Shown here piece by piece: positions 25,330 through 34,155 of a DNA stretch of 64,000 nt (positions are counted from its first letter, which is position 1; each line of letters starts with the position of its first letter). This DNA is from Rhodanobacter glycinis (lineage in GTDB: Bacteria; Pseudomonadota; Gammaproteobacteria; Xanthomonadales; Rhodanobacteraceae), in the NCBI RefSeq assembly GCF_900114325.1, contig NZ_FOSR01000001.1, positions 203,693-267,692 of the forward strand, given 5' to 3'. A program made the position numbers and the translations under genes. The notes beneath the pieces were generated by a model. That model worked only from the letters and a program-made list of their open reading frames with translations. It did no database searches and was not told the DNA's origin.

Positions 25330-27279
25330 ATGCCGAGCAAGCAATCCGTCAATCGCCAGCGCACTCTCGGTGGCGGACTCGGCGTGCTGGTCCTCGCCTT
25401 TGCGCTGTCCTATCACTTTTTTCCGCAGTGGTTCCATATCAATCCGGAAGAAGAGGCAGCGCGGCACAGTCAGCAGGCGGCACGGATGGTGTTGCCATCC
25501 GCGCCGTCGGCCGCGACACCGGCCAATGCCGCGCAGCGCGAGCTCAATGCCGGCCCGCCGCTGACGCTGGCCCCGACCGAGGTGATCGCCGCGCGCCTGC
25601 GCAAACAGGATGCCGCGCTGCCCAAGCAGTTGAGTGCCGATACGCCGGCCGTGCGGGCCTTGCTGGCGCGGGCGGACAAGGCCTTCAAGGCGGGTGACCT
25701 GGCCGGTACCGACGACAGCGCCGGTGCGCTGTACGCACAGGCGCTGAAGCAGAAGCCGGACAGCCGTGCGGCCGCACAGGGGCTGGATCACGTGCGCTCC
25801 AGCCTGATTGCCGGGATTGGCCAGGATATTGCCGTGGGCGATGCCGACTCGGCGTCGACCCTGCTCGATGGCCTGAAAGCGTTGCCGGGCACGGCCGGCG
25901 ATGTCACGGTGCTGGCCGCCAACCTGAAAACGCTGAAGACCGTGCGGCCGATGCTGGCCAGGGCCGCCGGACTGCTGGCCCAGGGCAAGGCGGATCAGCC
26001 CAGGGGCGCCAGCGCGCTGGATCTGTATCGACAGGTGCAGCAGCTTGATCCGGACAATGCAGTGGCGGCCCAGGGCGTGTTGCAGGTGCAGCGCGCCGTG
26101 CTCGATCGGGCCTTGGCGGCGGTGGCGCAGAACGATTTCGATGGTGCGGACAAGGCGCTGGCCGAGGCCCAGGTCATCGAGCCGGGCACGCCGCAATTGC
26201 AGAGCGTGCGCAAACGGGTCGACGGCATGCGCAAGCAGCGGGCCGATGGCGTGCTGGCGCAGGCACGTTCCGCACTCGACGCGGGCAATCTCTCGCTGGC
26301 GAAACAACTGGCGGCGCAGGCGGAAGCCATCGGTTCGGATCCGGCAGCGGTGAAAGCCTTCGAAGAACACCTGACCAATGCGCGGCTGTACGCCAGCCAC
26401 AAGCCCGGGCAGGTGTTCTCCGATCGCTTCGTGGATATGCCGGGTCATTCACCGGCAATGGTCGTCATTCCCACCGGCAGCTTCACGATGGGGGCGCCGA
26501 ACAACGAGAACGGCCGCAGCGATGCGGAGACGCCGCAACATCAGGTCACCATCAAGCAGGGCTTCGCGATGGCGCGCAGCGCGATCACGGTGGGGCAGTT
26601 CCGCCAATTCGTGAAGGCGAGCGGTTACCAGCCGGACTCGGTGCGACTGGGTGGTGCCAGCGTCTACGACGCGCGCAGCGGAGCCATGCGCGATGACACC
26701 AGCGCCACCTGGCAAGACGACTATGCCGGTCACCCGGCCGACGACGACCTGCCAGTGGTGAACGTTTCCTGGCGCGATGCCACGGCCTATGCCGCCTGGC
26801 TCAGCCAGCGCACCGGCAAGACCTATCGCCTGCCCAGCGAGGCCGAGTTCGAATATGCCCTGCGCGGAGGCACCACCACGCGTTACTGGTGGGGCGATGG
26901 CACGCCGGTGGAAAAGGTCGAGAACATCACCGGCGGCCTCGATCATTCGTCCAATGGCCGCCGCTGGAGCCACGCTTTCCGCGGTTACCGCGATGGCTAC
27001 TGGGGGCCGGCACCGGTCATGAAATTCATGCCCAACCCGTTTGGCTTGTACGACATGGGCGGTAACGTGTCCGAGTGGGTCGCCGACTGCTGGCATGACA
27101 ATTACATTCGCGCGCCATCCAATGGCAGTGCCTGGATCAACCCGGGCTGCAGCGTGCACGTGATCCGCGGCGGTTCATGGGGCAGCTCGCCCGAGCAGGT
27201 GCGCTCGGCTTTCCGTCAGGGCGCGGACGGGGATATCCGCAGCGGGCGCGTGGGTTTCCGGGTGGTGCGCGAGTTGTAA
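25330..27279 (+). CDS. Membrane-anchored SUMF1/FGE-fold protein with helical repeat region, catalytic cysteines absent
   Basis: The 649-residue protein has a short positive N-terminus and one membrane helix (about 13-30). About 330 residues of alpha-helical, TPR-like repeats follow, rich in alanine and leucine. The C-terminal SUMF1 (formylglycine-generating-enzyme-like) domain runs from about 375 to 649. Domain hallmarks are MVVIPTGSFTMGAP, PVVNVSWRDATAYAAWLSQ, YRLPSEAEFEYALRGG, FGLYDMGGNVSEWVADCW and VIRGGSWGSSPEQVRSAFR. In true FGEs two catalytic cysteines fall in that last block; here none are present, so sulfatase activation is unlikely. A structural or ligand-binding role is inferred. 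Confidence 0.85.
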   Translation: MPSKQSVNRQRTLGGGLGVLVLAFALSYHFFPQWFHINPEEEAARHSQQAARMVLPSAPSAATPANAAQRELNAGPPLTLAPTEVIAARLRKQDAALPKQLSADTPAVRALLARADKAFKAGDLAGTDDSAGALYAQALKQKPDSRAAAQGLDHVRSSLIAGIGQDIAVGDADSASTLLDGLKALPGTAGDVTVLAANLKTLKTVRPMLARAAGLLAQGKADQPRGASALDLYRQVQQLDPDNAVAAQGVLQVQRAVLDRALAAVAQNDFDGADKALAEAQVIEPGTPQLQSVRKRVDGMRKQRADGVLAQARSALDAGNLSLAKQLAAQAEAIGSDPAAVKAFEEHLTNARLYASHKPGQVFSDRFVDMPGHSPAMVVIPTGSFTMGAPNNENGRSDAETPQHQVTIKQGFAMARSAITVGQFRQFVKASGYQPDSVRLGGASVYDARSGAMRDDTSATWQDDYAGHPADDDLPVVNVSWRDATAYAAWLSQRTGKTYRLPSEAEFEYALRGGTTTRYWWGDGTPVEKVENITGGLDHSSNGRRWSHAFRGYRDGYWGPAPVMKFMPNPFGLYDMGGNVSEWVADCWHDNYIRAPSNGSAWINPGCSVHVIRGGSWGSSPEQVRSAFRQGADGDIRSGRVGFRVVREL

Positions 27280-27299
27280 GGGGGCATATTGCGCGCATG

Positions 27300-27326
27300 A
27301 AAAACCCCGCGCGAGGCGGGGCTTTT
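27300..27326. terminator. Bidirectional terminator between the SUMF1 gene and tRNA-Leu
   Basis: AAAAACCCCGC pairs with GCGGGGCTTTT around a short loop. The A tract on one side and T tract on the other suit both the plus-strand SUMF1 gene and the minus-strand tRNA-Leu. Confidence 0.8.
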
Positions 27327-27333
27327 CGGTTCC

Positions 27334-27419
27334 TGGTACCGGTGATAGGACTCGAACCTACACGACATCGCTGCCAGCGGATTTTGAGTCCGCCGCGTCT
27401 ACCATTCCGCCACACCGGC
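27334..27419 (-). tRNA. tRNA-Leu (anticodon CAA)
   Basis: An 86-base class II tRNA on the minus strand. It starts GCCGGTGTGGCGGAATGGTA, has the anticodon loop CTCAAAA (anticodon CAA, reading UUG), a long variable arm, T-loop TTCGAGT and an encoded CCA. Confidence 0.95.
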
Positions 27420-27445
27420 ATGGAAGGCGGTGCATTATGCCGTCT

Positions 27446-28036
27446 TCAGTGGACCGGGTCGAGCCCCAATTGGTTTTCCTTGCGCAGGTAGCCGTGCTCG
27501 CCGTGTTCGCCGGGCAGCGGCTGGAAGGTTGCGCAATGGGTCATGTTGCCCGAATAGATGTGCAGGCTGACCGCGATGCTGTCGTCGCTGGGGTTGCGGA
27601 TGGTGTGGTACTCGTGCGGCGGGATCAGGCTGCCGGCGGAGCCGGGGCCGGCCTGGATCGAGCCGACCGGCTGGAAGCGGCAACGGCCGTCTTCGTCTTC
27701 GAGCCGCTCGTATTGCACCACGTCCAGGGTGCCTCGCCACACGCCTTCGACGCACCACATGCCGCAATGGTCATGGATCGGTGTGCCCTGGCCGGGGCCC
27801 CAGGTCATCGCGACCACGCAATAGCCGTGTTCTTCGCTGATATACAGCTCGCGGCGCGCGTAACGGCCTTCGGCAGTCTCGAGCACGCAGTCGGGCAGCT
27901 TCACCTCCTGATTGCGGATCAGCTTGCACAGGCTGTTGCGCAGGCTGTCGGTAATGGCAGGGGTCGAACCCTTGACCACCGCCGCGTCGATGGCGTCGAT
28001 CAGCGTGTGGCAACCGGGAAATTCCGTGGTCAGCAT
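27446..28036 (-). CDS. Cysteine dioxygenase-type thiol dioxygenase
   Basis: The 196-residue cupin protein belongs to the type I cysteine dioxygenase family, which adds O2 to cysteine to give cysteine sulfinate using non-haem iron. Iron ligands are His88 and His90 in PIHDH and a third histidine in PPHEYH (141 or 144). Arg61 in YARREL aligns with the arginine that binds the cysteine carboxylate in mammalian CDO, favouring cysteine over 3-mercaptopropionate. It lies 54 bases after the serine O-succinyltransferase gene on the same strand, so cysteine-making and cysteine-oxidising genes are adjacent. Family is secure; substrate is likely but not proven. Confidence 0.87.
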   Translation of the reverse strand: MLTTEFPGCHTLIDAIDAAVVKGSTPAITDSLRNSLCKLIRNQEVKLPDCVLETAEGRYARRELYISEEHGYCVVAMTWGPGQGTPIHDHCGMWCVEGVWRGTLDVVQYERLEDEDGRCRFQPVGSIQAGPGSAGSLIPPHEYHTIRNPSDDSIAVSLHIYSGNMTHCATFQPLPGEHGEHGYLRKENQLGLDPVH

Positions 28037-28090
28037 GGCGTTCTCGTGGTGAAGCGGGATGCGGCTATCTTATCGCAGCGCGACGGGCGA

Positions 28091-29251
28091 CTACAGGCGC
28101 GCCAGGAAACCGCCGATGGCACGGCTGTAGCTCTCGATGTCGACCAGGAAGGCATCGTGGCCCTGCGGCGAATCCAGCGCCACGAACTCCACCGCGGCGC
28201 CCGCAGCCTGCAGGCCTTCGGCGATCTGTTCCTGCTGTTCCAGCGGAAAAAGGATGTCGGTGCTGACGCCGATCACCAGCGCCTGTTCGATACGGATCCG
28301 CTTGAGGCCTTCCAGCACGCTGCCGTGGCCGTATTCGGCGATGTCGAACCAGTCGCTGGCGCGTGACAGATAGAGGTAGCTGTTCGGGTCGAAAGTGCGC
28401 ACGAAACGGCGTGCATGGCCTTCGAGGTAGGACTCGACCTGGAATTCCAGGCCGAACGGATCGTCGTCGCGCTGTTCAGGGTCGAGCCGGATGCGGGCGA
28501 AGCGACCGTTCCACTCCATCGCCGAGCGGTAGGTGATCACGCCGAGCTTGCGCGCGATGCTCATGCCGATGTCGGGGTAGCGCGGGCTTTGGGACGCATC
28601 GCCCTGGTCAGCAATGTCGCCCGCAGCACTCATCCCTCCATGGATGTCGTAATTGCCGTCGTTCCATTGGGGGTCGAGGCGGATCGCTTCGCGCTGCAGC
28701 GAGCGGATCGCGATGGCGAAGGGCTGTGCCTGCGGTGCCGTATCCACGCTGATGTGCGCACGCACGCTGCCTGGGTGCAGCAGCATGTAGGCCAGCGCGC
28801 TCATCCCGCCCATCGAACAGCCGATCAGGCAGGCCAGGCGGTCGATGCCGAGGCTGGCGACCACGGCGTGCGCGGCGTGCGCGACGTCTTCCAGCGCCAG
28901 CTCGGGAAAGTCCAGCCGGTATGGCTTGCCGCTGGCCGGATCGATCGAGGCGGGGCAGGTGGAACCCTTGTCGCTGCCCAGCGAGTTCACGCAGATCACG
29001 AACCAGCGATCGGTGTCGATGGCCTTGCCCGCACCCTGCATGCCTTCCCACCAGCCAGGCGACGGGTCCTCGGGACAGGAGGCGACGTGCGCACTCGGCG
29101 ACAGGCCGGTGAGGATCAGTACGGCGTTGTCGCGCGCTTCGTTCAGCGAGCCCCAGGTTTCGTAGGCGACGCGCGCGCCGTGCAATGCGCCGCCGCGTTT
29201 CATCGGGAACGGCGAAGGAAGGTTGAAGTAACGGCGCGCGTCGTTGCTCAT
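28091..29251 (-). CDS. MetX-like serine O-succinyltransferase (alpha/beta hydrolase acyltransferase)
   Basis: The 386-residue protein is a MetX-family acyltransferase. Instead of the homoserine acetyltransferase signatures it carries NSLGSDKGSTCPASIDPASG and GCSMGGM, as I recall from the Xanthomonadales proteins shown to make O-succinyl-serine for cysteine synthesis. The nucleophile is Ser146; the other triad members are in STDILFPL (Asp) and SPQGHDAF (His). It begins 24 bases after ccmI and is followed by a cysteine dioxygenase gene, so it probably shares the ccm transcript. The alternative, homoserine O-acyltransferase (MetX proper), cannot be excluded from sequence alone. Confidence 0.82.
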   Translation of the reverse strand: MSNDARRYFNLPSPFPMKRGGALHGARVAYETWGSLNEARDNAVLILTGLSPSAHVASCPEDPSPGWWEGMQGAGKAIDTDRWFVICVNSLGSDKGSTCPASIDPASGKPYRLDFPELALEDVAHAAHAVVASLGIDRLACLIGCSMGGMSALAYMLLHPGSVRAHISVDTAPQAQPFAIAIRSLQREAIRLDPQWNDGNYDIHGGMSAAGDIADQGDASQSPRYPDIGMSIARKLGVITYRSAMEWNGRFARIRLDPEQRDDDPFGLEFQVESYLEGHARRFVRTFDPNSYLYLSRASDWFDIAEYGHGSVLEGLKRIRIEQALVIGVSTDILFPLEQQEQIAEGLQAAGAAVEFVALDSPQGHDAFLVDIESYSRAIGGFLARL

Positions 29252-29275
29252 GCGGGAGTCTTCATGCGGAATGGA

Positions 29276-30331
29276 TCACCCGTGGATTTTGTCGATGACG
29301 ATGCTGACGGGTTTCTTGCTGTCCACCGGCACCACGCCGGCATTGCCTTCAAGGTCGCCGGATGCGGCGATGGCCTGGCCGCTGCGACTGATGCGGGCAC
29401 CGACGAAAACGCGCTTGGCCGATGAGAGTTTCATCTGCGGCATCATGCCCATGGCGTCGGTGAGCACCACGGTGGTCGGCAGCGCGCCCGCCTTCATCCG
29501 GGCCACGGCCAGCGGCATCGGCGGTCCTTTCTCGGCACGCGCGTAGACAAACAAGGTGTCGCCCGCGGCGAGCCGGCTTTTCAGTGCCGGGGCCAGCGAT
29601 ACGTTCACCGTGATGGCTGGTCCTTGGGGCGCGGCAGCCGCGGTGGATCCGGCTTGCGCCGGCTTGCTGCCACCCGCCTGCTTGTCGGCCAGGGCGATCT
29701 GTTCGGCCACGGCCTGGGCTACCTTCGAACCGGGTTCAAGCTGCGGTTGCAGCAGACGCCAGGTGGAGGCGGCATCGGCGAATTCGCCGGCCTGGAACTG
29801 GCTGATGCCGAGCAGCCACAGGCCGCGCTGGTTGTCCGGTTCCAGCTTGACCGCGCGCTCCAGCAGGTCGCGGGCATGGCCCTGGATGCGGTGGTCGGCC
29901 CGCAGCATGGCATCGGTTTCGGCCCAACCGACCATGGCCGCGGTGTCGTTGGGCGAAATCTTCAATACCCGCGCGTAGGCCTCGCGTGCCTCGTCCGGCT
30001 GCTGCATGGCGGTGGCGGTTTGCGCCAGCAACATCCAGCCCTGGGCATCCTCGGGATGTGCCGCCAGATGCGCCCGCAGTTTGCCGATGGCCTGGTCGAT
30101 GTTCATCGTGGCCTGGTCTTGCGAGGCCACGCCGTCGAGTGCTGCCGGCGTGCCGATGTACAGGTACAGGCCGGCGGCGGTCAGCGGCAGTGCGAAAGCG
30201 ATCGACAGCGCCAGCGCGAACACGCGACGGGAGTGACCTTGTCGACGACCGTGCCGCAGCAGCGGCAGCAACAGCAGGGCCAGCGCCACGATGATCATCA
30301 CCGCGGCAGCCAAGTAGAAAGCGAGCTTCAC
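29276..30331 (-). CDS. ccmI: Cytochrome c biogenesis protein CcmI (CycH-type, TPR)
   Basis: CcmI holds apocytochrome c for haem ligation by CcmFH in the periplasm. The 351-residue protein has two N-terminal membrane helices (LAFYLAAAVMIIVALALLLLPLL and VFALALSIAFALPLTAAGLYLYI). TPR helices come next (about 75-190), then a C-terminal periplasmic domain beginning ITVNVSLAPALKSRL, as in fused CcmI/NrfG proteins. It starts with GTG at 30331, overlapping the ccmH stop by four bases (GTGA), so translation is coupled. It is the last ccm gene; the acyltransferase follows at once. Confidence 0.92.
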   Translation of the reverse strand: MKLAFYLAAAVMIIVALALLLLPLLRHGRRQGHSRRVFALALSIAFALPLTAAGLYLYIGTPAALDGVASQDQATMNIDQAIGKLRAHLAAHPEDAQGWMLLAQTATAMQQPDEAREAYARVLKISPNDTAAMVGWAETDAMLRADHRIQGHARDLLERAVKLEPDNQRGLWLLGISQFQAGEFADAASTWRLLQPQLEPGSKVAQAVAEQIALADKQAGGSKPAQAGSTAAAAPQGPAITVNVSLAPALKSRLAAGDTLFVYARAEKGPPMPLAVARMKAGALPTTVVLTDAMGMMPQMKLSSAKRVFVGARISRSGQAIAASGDLEGNAGVVPVDSKKPVSIVIDKIHG

Positions 30332-30924
30332 CAGTCGTCCCCAATATTGTCCGGCCCAGTATGGTCAGGCCCGATATCCGCGCGCCCGTCGTCGGCCGCG
30401 CCGGCGGATTCCATTGCGGCGCGTGCATTGGCACGGCTGCGTTTGCGTACGTTGACCGCCACCACCGCGGCACCGGCAAGCAGGATCAGCAACGGCCCGA
30501 ACCACAACAGCCATGTGCTGGGTTGCACCGGCGGGTCGTACAGCACGAAGTCGGAGTAGCGGTCGACCAGGTATTGCTTGATCTGCACGTCGGTCTTGCC
30601 TTGTTGCATCAGGCGAAACACTTCGTGGCGCATGTCGCGCGCCAGGCTGGCGTTGGAGTCGGCCAGGGTTTCGTTCTGGCAGACCATGCAACGCAACTGC
30701 GCGGTTAGGTGCTGGAAGCGCAGCTCCTGCGCGTGATCCTTGAACGGCAGCGGATCGATCGCCTGTGCCGTGGCACTGGCGGCGAACGCCAGCACCAGCA
30801 CGATCAACAGCGCGCGCAGGAGCGCACCCTGTGCGCGATGGGTCTTGCGTGAACGTGCGGCAAAAGGGGTTCGTGCACAGGGTGCGCTCCTGCGCAGGGT
30901 GACGCGCCATGGAAACAGGTTCAT
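30328..30924 (-). CDS. ccmH: Cytochrome c biogenesis protein CcmH (palindrome-extended signal region)
   Basis: CcmH reduces or holds the CXXCH thiols of apocytochrome c during haem attachment. The 198-residue protein carries the active motif RCMVCQNE (Cys79, Cys82), a helical periplasmic domain, and one membrane helix near the C-terminus (STWLLWFGPLLILLAGAAVVAV). It starts at 30924 in a 4-base overlap (ATGA) with the ccmG stop. Residues about 11-37 are encoded by a GTAGGAGC-type palindrome (30816-30893). They give an unusually long, arginine-rich n-region ahead of the hydrophobic LLRALLIVLVLAFAASATAQ. A non-ATG start inside that hydrophobic run is the alternative. Confidence 0.9.
   Translation of the reverse strand: MNLFPWRVTLRRSAPCARTPFAARSRKTHRAQGALLRALLIVLVLAFAASATAQAIDPLPFKDHAQELRFQHLTAQLRCMVCQNETLADSNASLARDMRHEVFRLMQQGKTDVQIKQYLVDRYSDFVLYDPPVQPSTWLLWFGPLLILLAGAAVVAVNVRKRSRANARAAMESAGAADDGRADIGPDHTGPDNIGDDW
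30816..30893. repeat. GTAGGAGC-type palindromic repeat (subfamily B, copy 1) inside ccmH
   Basis: The arms GCAGGAGCGCACCCTGTGC (30816-30834) and its exact complement at 30875-30893 pair over 19 bases. They match the intergenic copy at 38149-38226. This copy lies within the ccmH reading frame and keeps it open. Confidence 0.85.
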
Positions 30925-31463
30925 GGCGCCTCCTTTTTCAGCGCCGCGATGGCCGGTTCCAGTTGCTGCTTGATGACTTCCGGCGTGAGCGGTCCGATCC
31001 GCTTGTAACGGATGATGCCCCTGGCGTCGATCAGGTAGGTTTCCGGTGCACCGTAGACGCCGAAATTCAGCGCAGTGCGGCCGCTGCGATCGGCGATCAC
31101 CATGCTGTAGGGATTGCCGTGCCGGGCCAGCCACGCCTTGGCGTCGTCGGGCGCATCCTTGTAGTTGTAGCCGATCAGCGGCACGCCGAGCTGGTTGGCC
31201 TCGGCCATCAGCACCGGATGTTCCTCGCCGCAGACGTAGCACCAACTGGCGAACACGTTGACGAGATAGGGCTTGCCCAGCAGCGAGGCCTTGCTGACGG
31301 TCTTGGCCGGGTCGTCCAGTTCCGGCAGCACGAAATCCGGCGCGGGCTTGTTGATCAGCGGCGACGGCACCGTGCGCGGATCGTGGCCGGTATTCCACCA
31401 GATGCCGAAGCCGAGCAGGGCGGCCAGCAGCACGAAGCCGAGGAAAGGGACCAGACGACTCAT
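30921..31463 (-). CDS. ccmG: Thiol:disulfide interchange protein CcmG/DsbE
   Basis: This periplasmic thioredoxin-fold reductant keeps apocytochrome c thiols reduced, drawing electrons from DsbD/CcdA. The 180-residue protein has an N-terminal membrane anchor (LVPFLGFVLLAALLGFGIWW), then PDFVLPELDDP, the active site SWCYVCGEEHP (Cys75, Cys78), and the family-specific GVYGAPETYLID with its cis-proline region. It overlaps ccmF upstream and ccmH downstream by four bases each. Confidence 0.95.
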   Translation of the reverse strand: MSRLVPFLGFVLLAALLGFGIWWNTGHDPRTVPSPLINKPAPDFVLPELDDPAKTVSKASLLGKPYLVNVFASWCYVCGEEHPVLMAEANQLGVPLIGYNYKDAPDDAKAWLARHGNPYSMVIADRSGRTALNFGVYGAPETYLIDARGIIRYKRIGPLTPEVIKQQLEPAIAALKKEAP

Positions 31464-33451
31464 GCCTGCGCCTCGCCAGCCAAGCGGGTGTTCGGCGACG
31501 GTGCGGTTGTCACGGCAGTTTCCGTGGCCGTGCGCTTGACCCGGAAGCGGCGATCGCAGGCCGCCACGAAACCGCCCAGCATCATCAGCAGACCGCCGCC
31601 CCAGATCCAGCGCACGAACGGCTTGTAGTACACGCGCAGCGCCCAGGCGCCGTGCAGGTTGCCCGCGTCCATCGGCTCGCCCAGCGCCACGTACAGGTCG
31701 CGGGTGATGCCGGCGTCCACCGCCGATTCGGTCTGCACCTGGTCGTGCGGGTAGGTGCGCTTTTGCGGGTGCATCACGCTGAGCAGCTTGCCGTCGTGGG
31801 TGACTGTCACCGAGGCCTGCTCGGCATGCCAGTTCGGACCGGTGGTCTGCTTGATGCCGTCGAAGCGGAACTGGTAGCTGCCGATGGTCTGCACGTCGCC
31901 CGGCGCCATGCGCACGTCACGCGACACGCTGAGCGATTCGGACAGCAGCACGCCAATCAGGAACACGGCCACGCCGAAGTGGGCGAACAGCATGCCGGCC
32001 ATTTCGGCGGGATAACGCCGGCCGTGCGGCATCTCGCGCCAGCGCTTGATGACGTACAGCAGCACGCCGGCGCCGACCCAGACGGCGGCAGCCACGCCGA
32101 CGATGGCCTTCAGGCTGCCGTCGACGAAGAAGGCCGCAACGATGGCGCACGCCACGGCCGCGATGGCGCAGCGGATCAGCATGCCTTTCAGCAGGCCGCC
32201 ATCGCCCTTGCCCCAGCGCAGATAAGGGCCCATCGGCAACAGCAGCACCACGGGCGTCATCAGCAGCGGGAACAGCAGGCCGAAGTAGGGTGGTCCGACC
32301 GAGATCTTGCCCAGGTGCAGCGCATCGCCGATCAGCGGGAACAACGTACCCAGCAACACCATGGCGGCGGCCACGGCGAACATCAGGTTGCCGATCAGCA
32401 AGGCGGTTTCGCGCGAGAACACGGCGAACGGCTTGCCGCCCATCACCTTGGGCGCGCGCAAGGCATACAACAGCAGCGAACCGCCGACCACGATGGCCAG
32501 GAAGACCAGTATGTAAACGCCGCGGCGCGGGTCGGAGGCGAAAGCGTGCACCGAGGTCAGCACGCCCGAGCGCACCAGGAAGGTGCCCAGCAGCGATAGC
32601 GAAAAGGCGAAGATCGAAAGCAGGATGGTCCACGCGCGCAACGAGCCGCGCTTTTCGGTGATCGCCTGCGCATGGATCAGCGCCGCGCCCACCAGCCACG
32701 GCATGAAGCTGGCGTTTTCCACCGGGTCCCAGAACCACCAGCCGCCCCAGCCCAGTTCGGCGTAGGCCCACCAACTGCCGGCGACGATGCCGCAGGTGAG
32801 GAAGCCCCATGCCGCGTTGGTCCACGGGCGCGCTTGGCGCACCCAGGCCTGCTCCATCGAACCGCCCAGCAGCGCCGCAATGGAGAACGCGAAGGCCACC
32901 GAAAACCCCACGTAACCCATGTACAGCATCGGCGGGTGGAAGGTCATGCCCGGATCCTGCAGCACCGGGTTGAGGTCGGCGCCATTCATCGGCATCGGCA
33001 GCAGGCGGCCGAAGGGATCAGAAGTGAAAATGGTGAACGACAGGAAGCCGACCGAGATCAGCCCGAGTACGCCGAGCACGCGCGCGGCGAAAGCTTCGGG
33101 CAGGTTGCGGCTGAAGATCGCCAGCGCGATGGTCCACACGTTGAGGATCAGGATCCACAGCAGCAGCGAGCCCTCGTGCGCGCCCCATACCGCGGCGATG
33201 CGGTAGTACCACGGCAGCTCCAGGTTGGAGTTGTCGGCCACGTAACGCACCGAGAAATCGAAGTGCAGGAAGGCCCACACCAGGATCAGGAAGGCCAGCG
33301 CCACGAACACCGCCTGTCCGGCGGCAGCGGGGCGCGCGGTGGCCATCAGCGCGCGGTTGCCGCGCCATGCACCAACCAGCGGCAGCACGGCCTGCGCCAT
33401 TGCCAGCAGCATGGCCAGGATGAGGGCGAGTTGGCCGAGTTCGGGTGTCAT
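31460..33451 (-). CDS. ccmF: Haem lyase subunit CcmF
   Basis: CcmF is the large membrane subunit that ligates haem to apocytochrome c. The 663-residue protein has about fifteen transmembrane helices, the tryptophan-rich WWD signature [19 protein letters not shown], and conserved histidines in nearby loops (for example [10 protein letters not shown]). A periplasmic C-terminal loop (about 480-615) is followed by a final helix. The ATG at 33451 overlaps the ccmE stop, so translation is coupled. Confidence 0.96.
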   Translation of the reverse strand: MTPELGQLALILAMLLAMAQAVLPLVGAWRGNRALMATARPAAAGQAVFVALAFLILVWAFLHFDFSVRYVADNSNLELPWYYRIAAVWGAHEGSLLLWILILNVWTIALAIFSRNLPEAFAARVLGVLGLISVGFLSFTIFTSDPFGRLLPMPMNGADLNPVLQDPGMTFHPPMLYMGYVGFSVAFAFSIAALLGGSMEQAWVRQARPWTNAAWGFLTCGIVAGSWWAYAELGWGGWWFWDPVENASFMPWLVGAALIHAQAITEKRGSLRAWTILLSIFAFSLSLLGTFLVRSGVLTSVHAFASDPRRGVYILVFLAIVVGGSLLLYALRAPKVMGGKPFAVFSRETALLIGNLMFAVAAAMVLLGTLFPLIGDALHLGKISVGPPYFGLLFPLLMTPVVLLLPMGPYLRWGKGDGGLLKGMLIRCAIAAVACAIVAAFFVDGSLKAIVGVAAAVWVGAGVLLYVIKRWREMPHGRRYPAEMAGMLFAHFGVAVFLIGVLLSESLSVSRDVRMAPGDVQTIGSYQFRFDGIKQTTGPNWHAEQASVTVTHDGKLLSVMHPQKRTYPHDQVQTESAVDAGITRDLYVALGEPMDAGNLHGAWALRVYYKPFVRWIWGGGLLMMLGGFVAACDRRFRVKRTATETAVTTAPSPNTRLAGEAQA

Positions 33452-33915
33452 GGTGTTTTCTCCGGCATGGCGGATTCGTCGATGTGCTTGCCCGCATGGG
33501 CTTGCGCCATCGCGTCCTTCAGCTCCTTCGGCATGTAGGTCTCGTCATGCTTGGCGAGTACCTGGGTGGCCACGAAGTGGTTGCCGTCCATGTGGCCGGT
33601 AGTGATGACCGATTGATTTGCGCGAAACAGGTCGGGGAGGATGCCGGTGTACACCACGGGCATTGCGCCGGAGGCATCGACCACGGTGAACTGCACTTTC
33701 AGCGAGTCGTCGCTGCGCTTGATCGAGCCGGCCTTGACCATGCCGCCGAGGCGGAACGTGCTGTAGGCGTGGGCCTTGCCTGCTTCCACCTGGCTGGGGG
33801 TGAACAGGTAATTCATGTTCCGCTGCAACGCGAAGACCGTCAGCCCCACCGCCACGGCGGCAGCAGCGATGACCAGCAGGACAATGATGAGTCGGCGTTT
33901 GCGCGTGGGGTTCAT
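33448..33915 (-). CDS. ccmE: Haem chaperone CcmE
   Basis: CcmE carries haem in the periplasm from CcmC to CcmF. The 155-residue protein begins with a basic stretch and an anchor helix ([20 protein letters not shown]), then an OB-fold domain containing [14 protein letters not shown] and [11 protein letters not shown]. The covalent haem-binding histidine is His123 in KHDETYMP, with the conserved tyrosine four residues on. It lies between ccmD (24-base gap) and ccmF (4-base overlap). Confidence 0.96.
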   Translation of the reverse strand: MNPTRKRRLIIVLLVIAAAAVAVGLTVFALQRNMNYLFTPSQVEAGKAHAYSTFRLGGMVKAGSIKRSDDSLKVQFTVVDASGAMPVVYTGILPDLFRANQSVITTGHMDGNHFVATQVLAKHDETYMPKELKDAMAQAHAGKHIDESAMPEKTP

Positions 33916-33939
33916 GTCGATGTCGCAGAAAAGATTGCG

Positions 33940-34155
33940 CTAGGGCGCGGGTGGAAAAGGTGCGGCGCCATCCTTGCCGCGTTCGCGGGCACTTTGACGG
34001 GCCATGCGGCCGCGAAGTTCACGCAGGATGCGGCGGCGGCGGAAGGCGGGCGCCAGCCAGTCGGCGAGCAGCACCAGCAGGAACACCGCATAGGACGGCC
34101 ATACGTAGGCCGCGTAGCCGCCCATCGCGAGAAAGCTTTCGAACGAACCGCTCAT
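33940..34155 (-). CDS. ccmD: Haem exporter protein CcmD
   Basis: CcmD is the small membrane subunit that releases holo-CcmE from CcmABC. The 71-residue protein shows the usual form: a short N-terminus FESFLAMGGYAAYVWPSYAV, a single helix (VFLLVLLADWLAP), then a basic tail RRRRILRELRGRMARQ. It starts at 34155, overlapping the ccmC stop by four bases. Confidence 0.92.
   Translation of the reverse strand: MSGSFESFLAMGGYAAYVWPSYAVFLLVLLADWLAPAFRRRRILRELRGRMARQSARERGKDGAAPFPPAP

Noticed and set aside
25330-27279. Annotation as a true formylglycine-generating enzyme
   Set aside because: The active-site cysteines are missing and no sulfatase gene is nearby.
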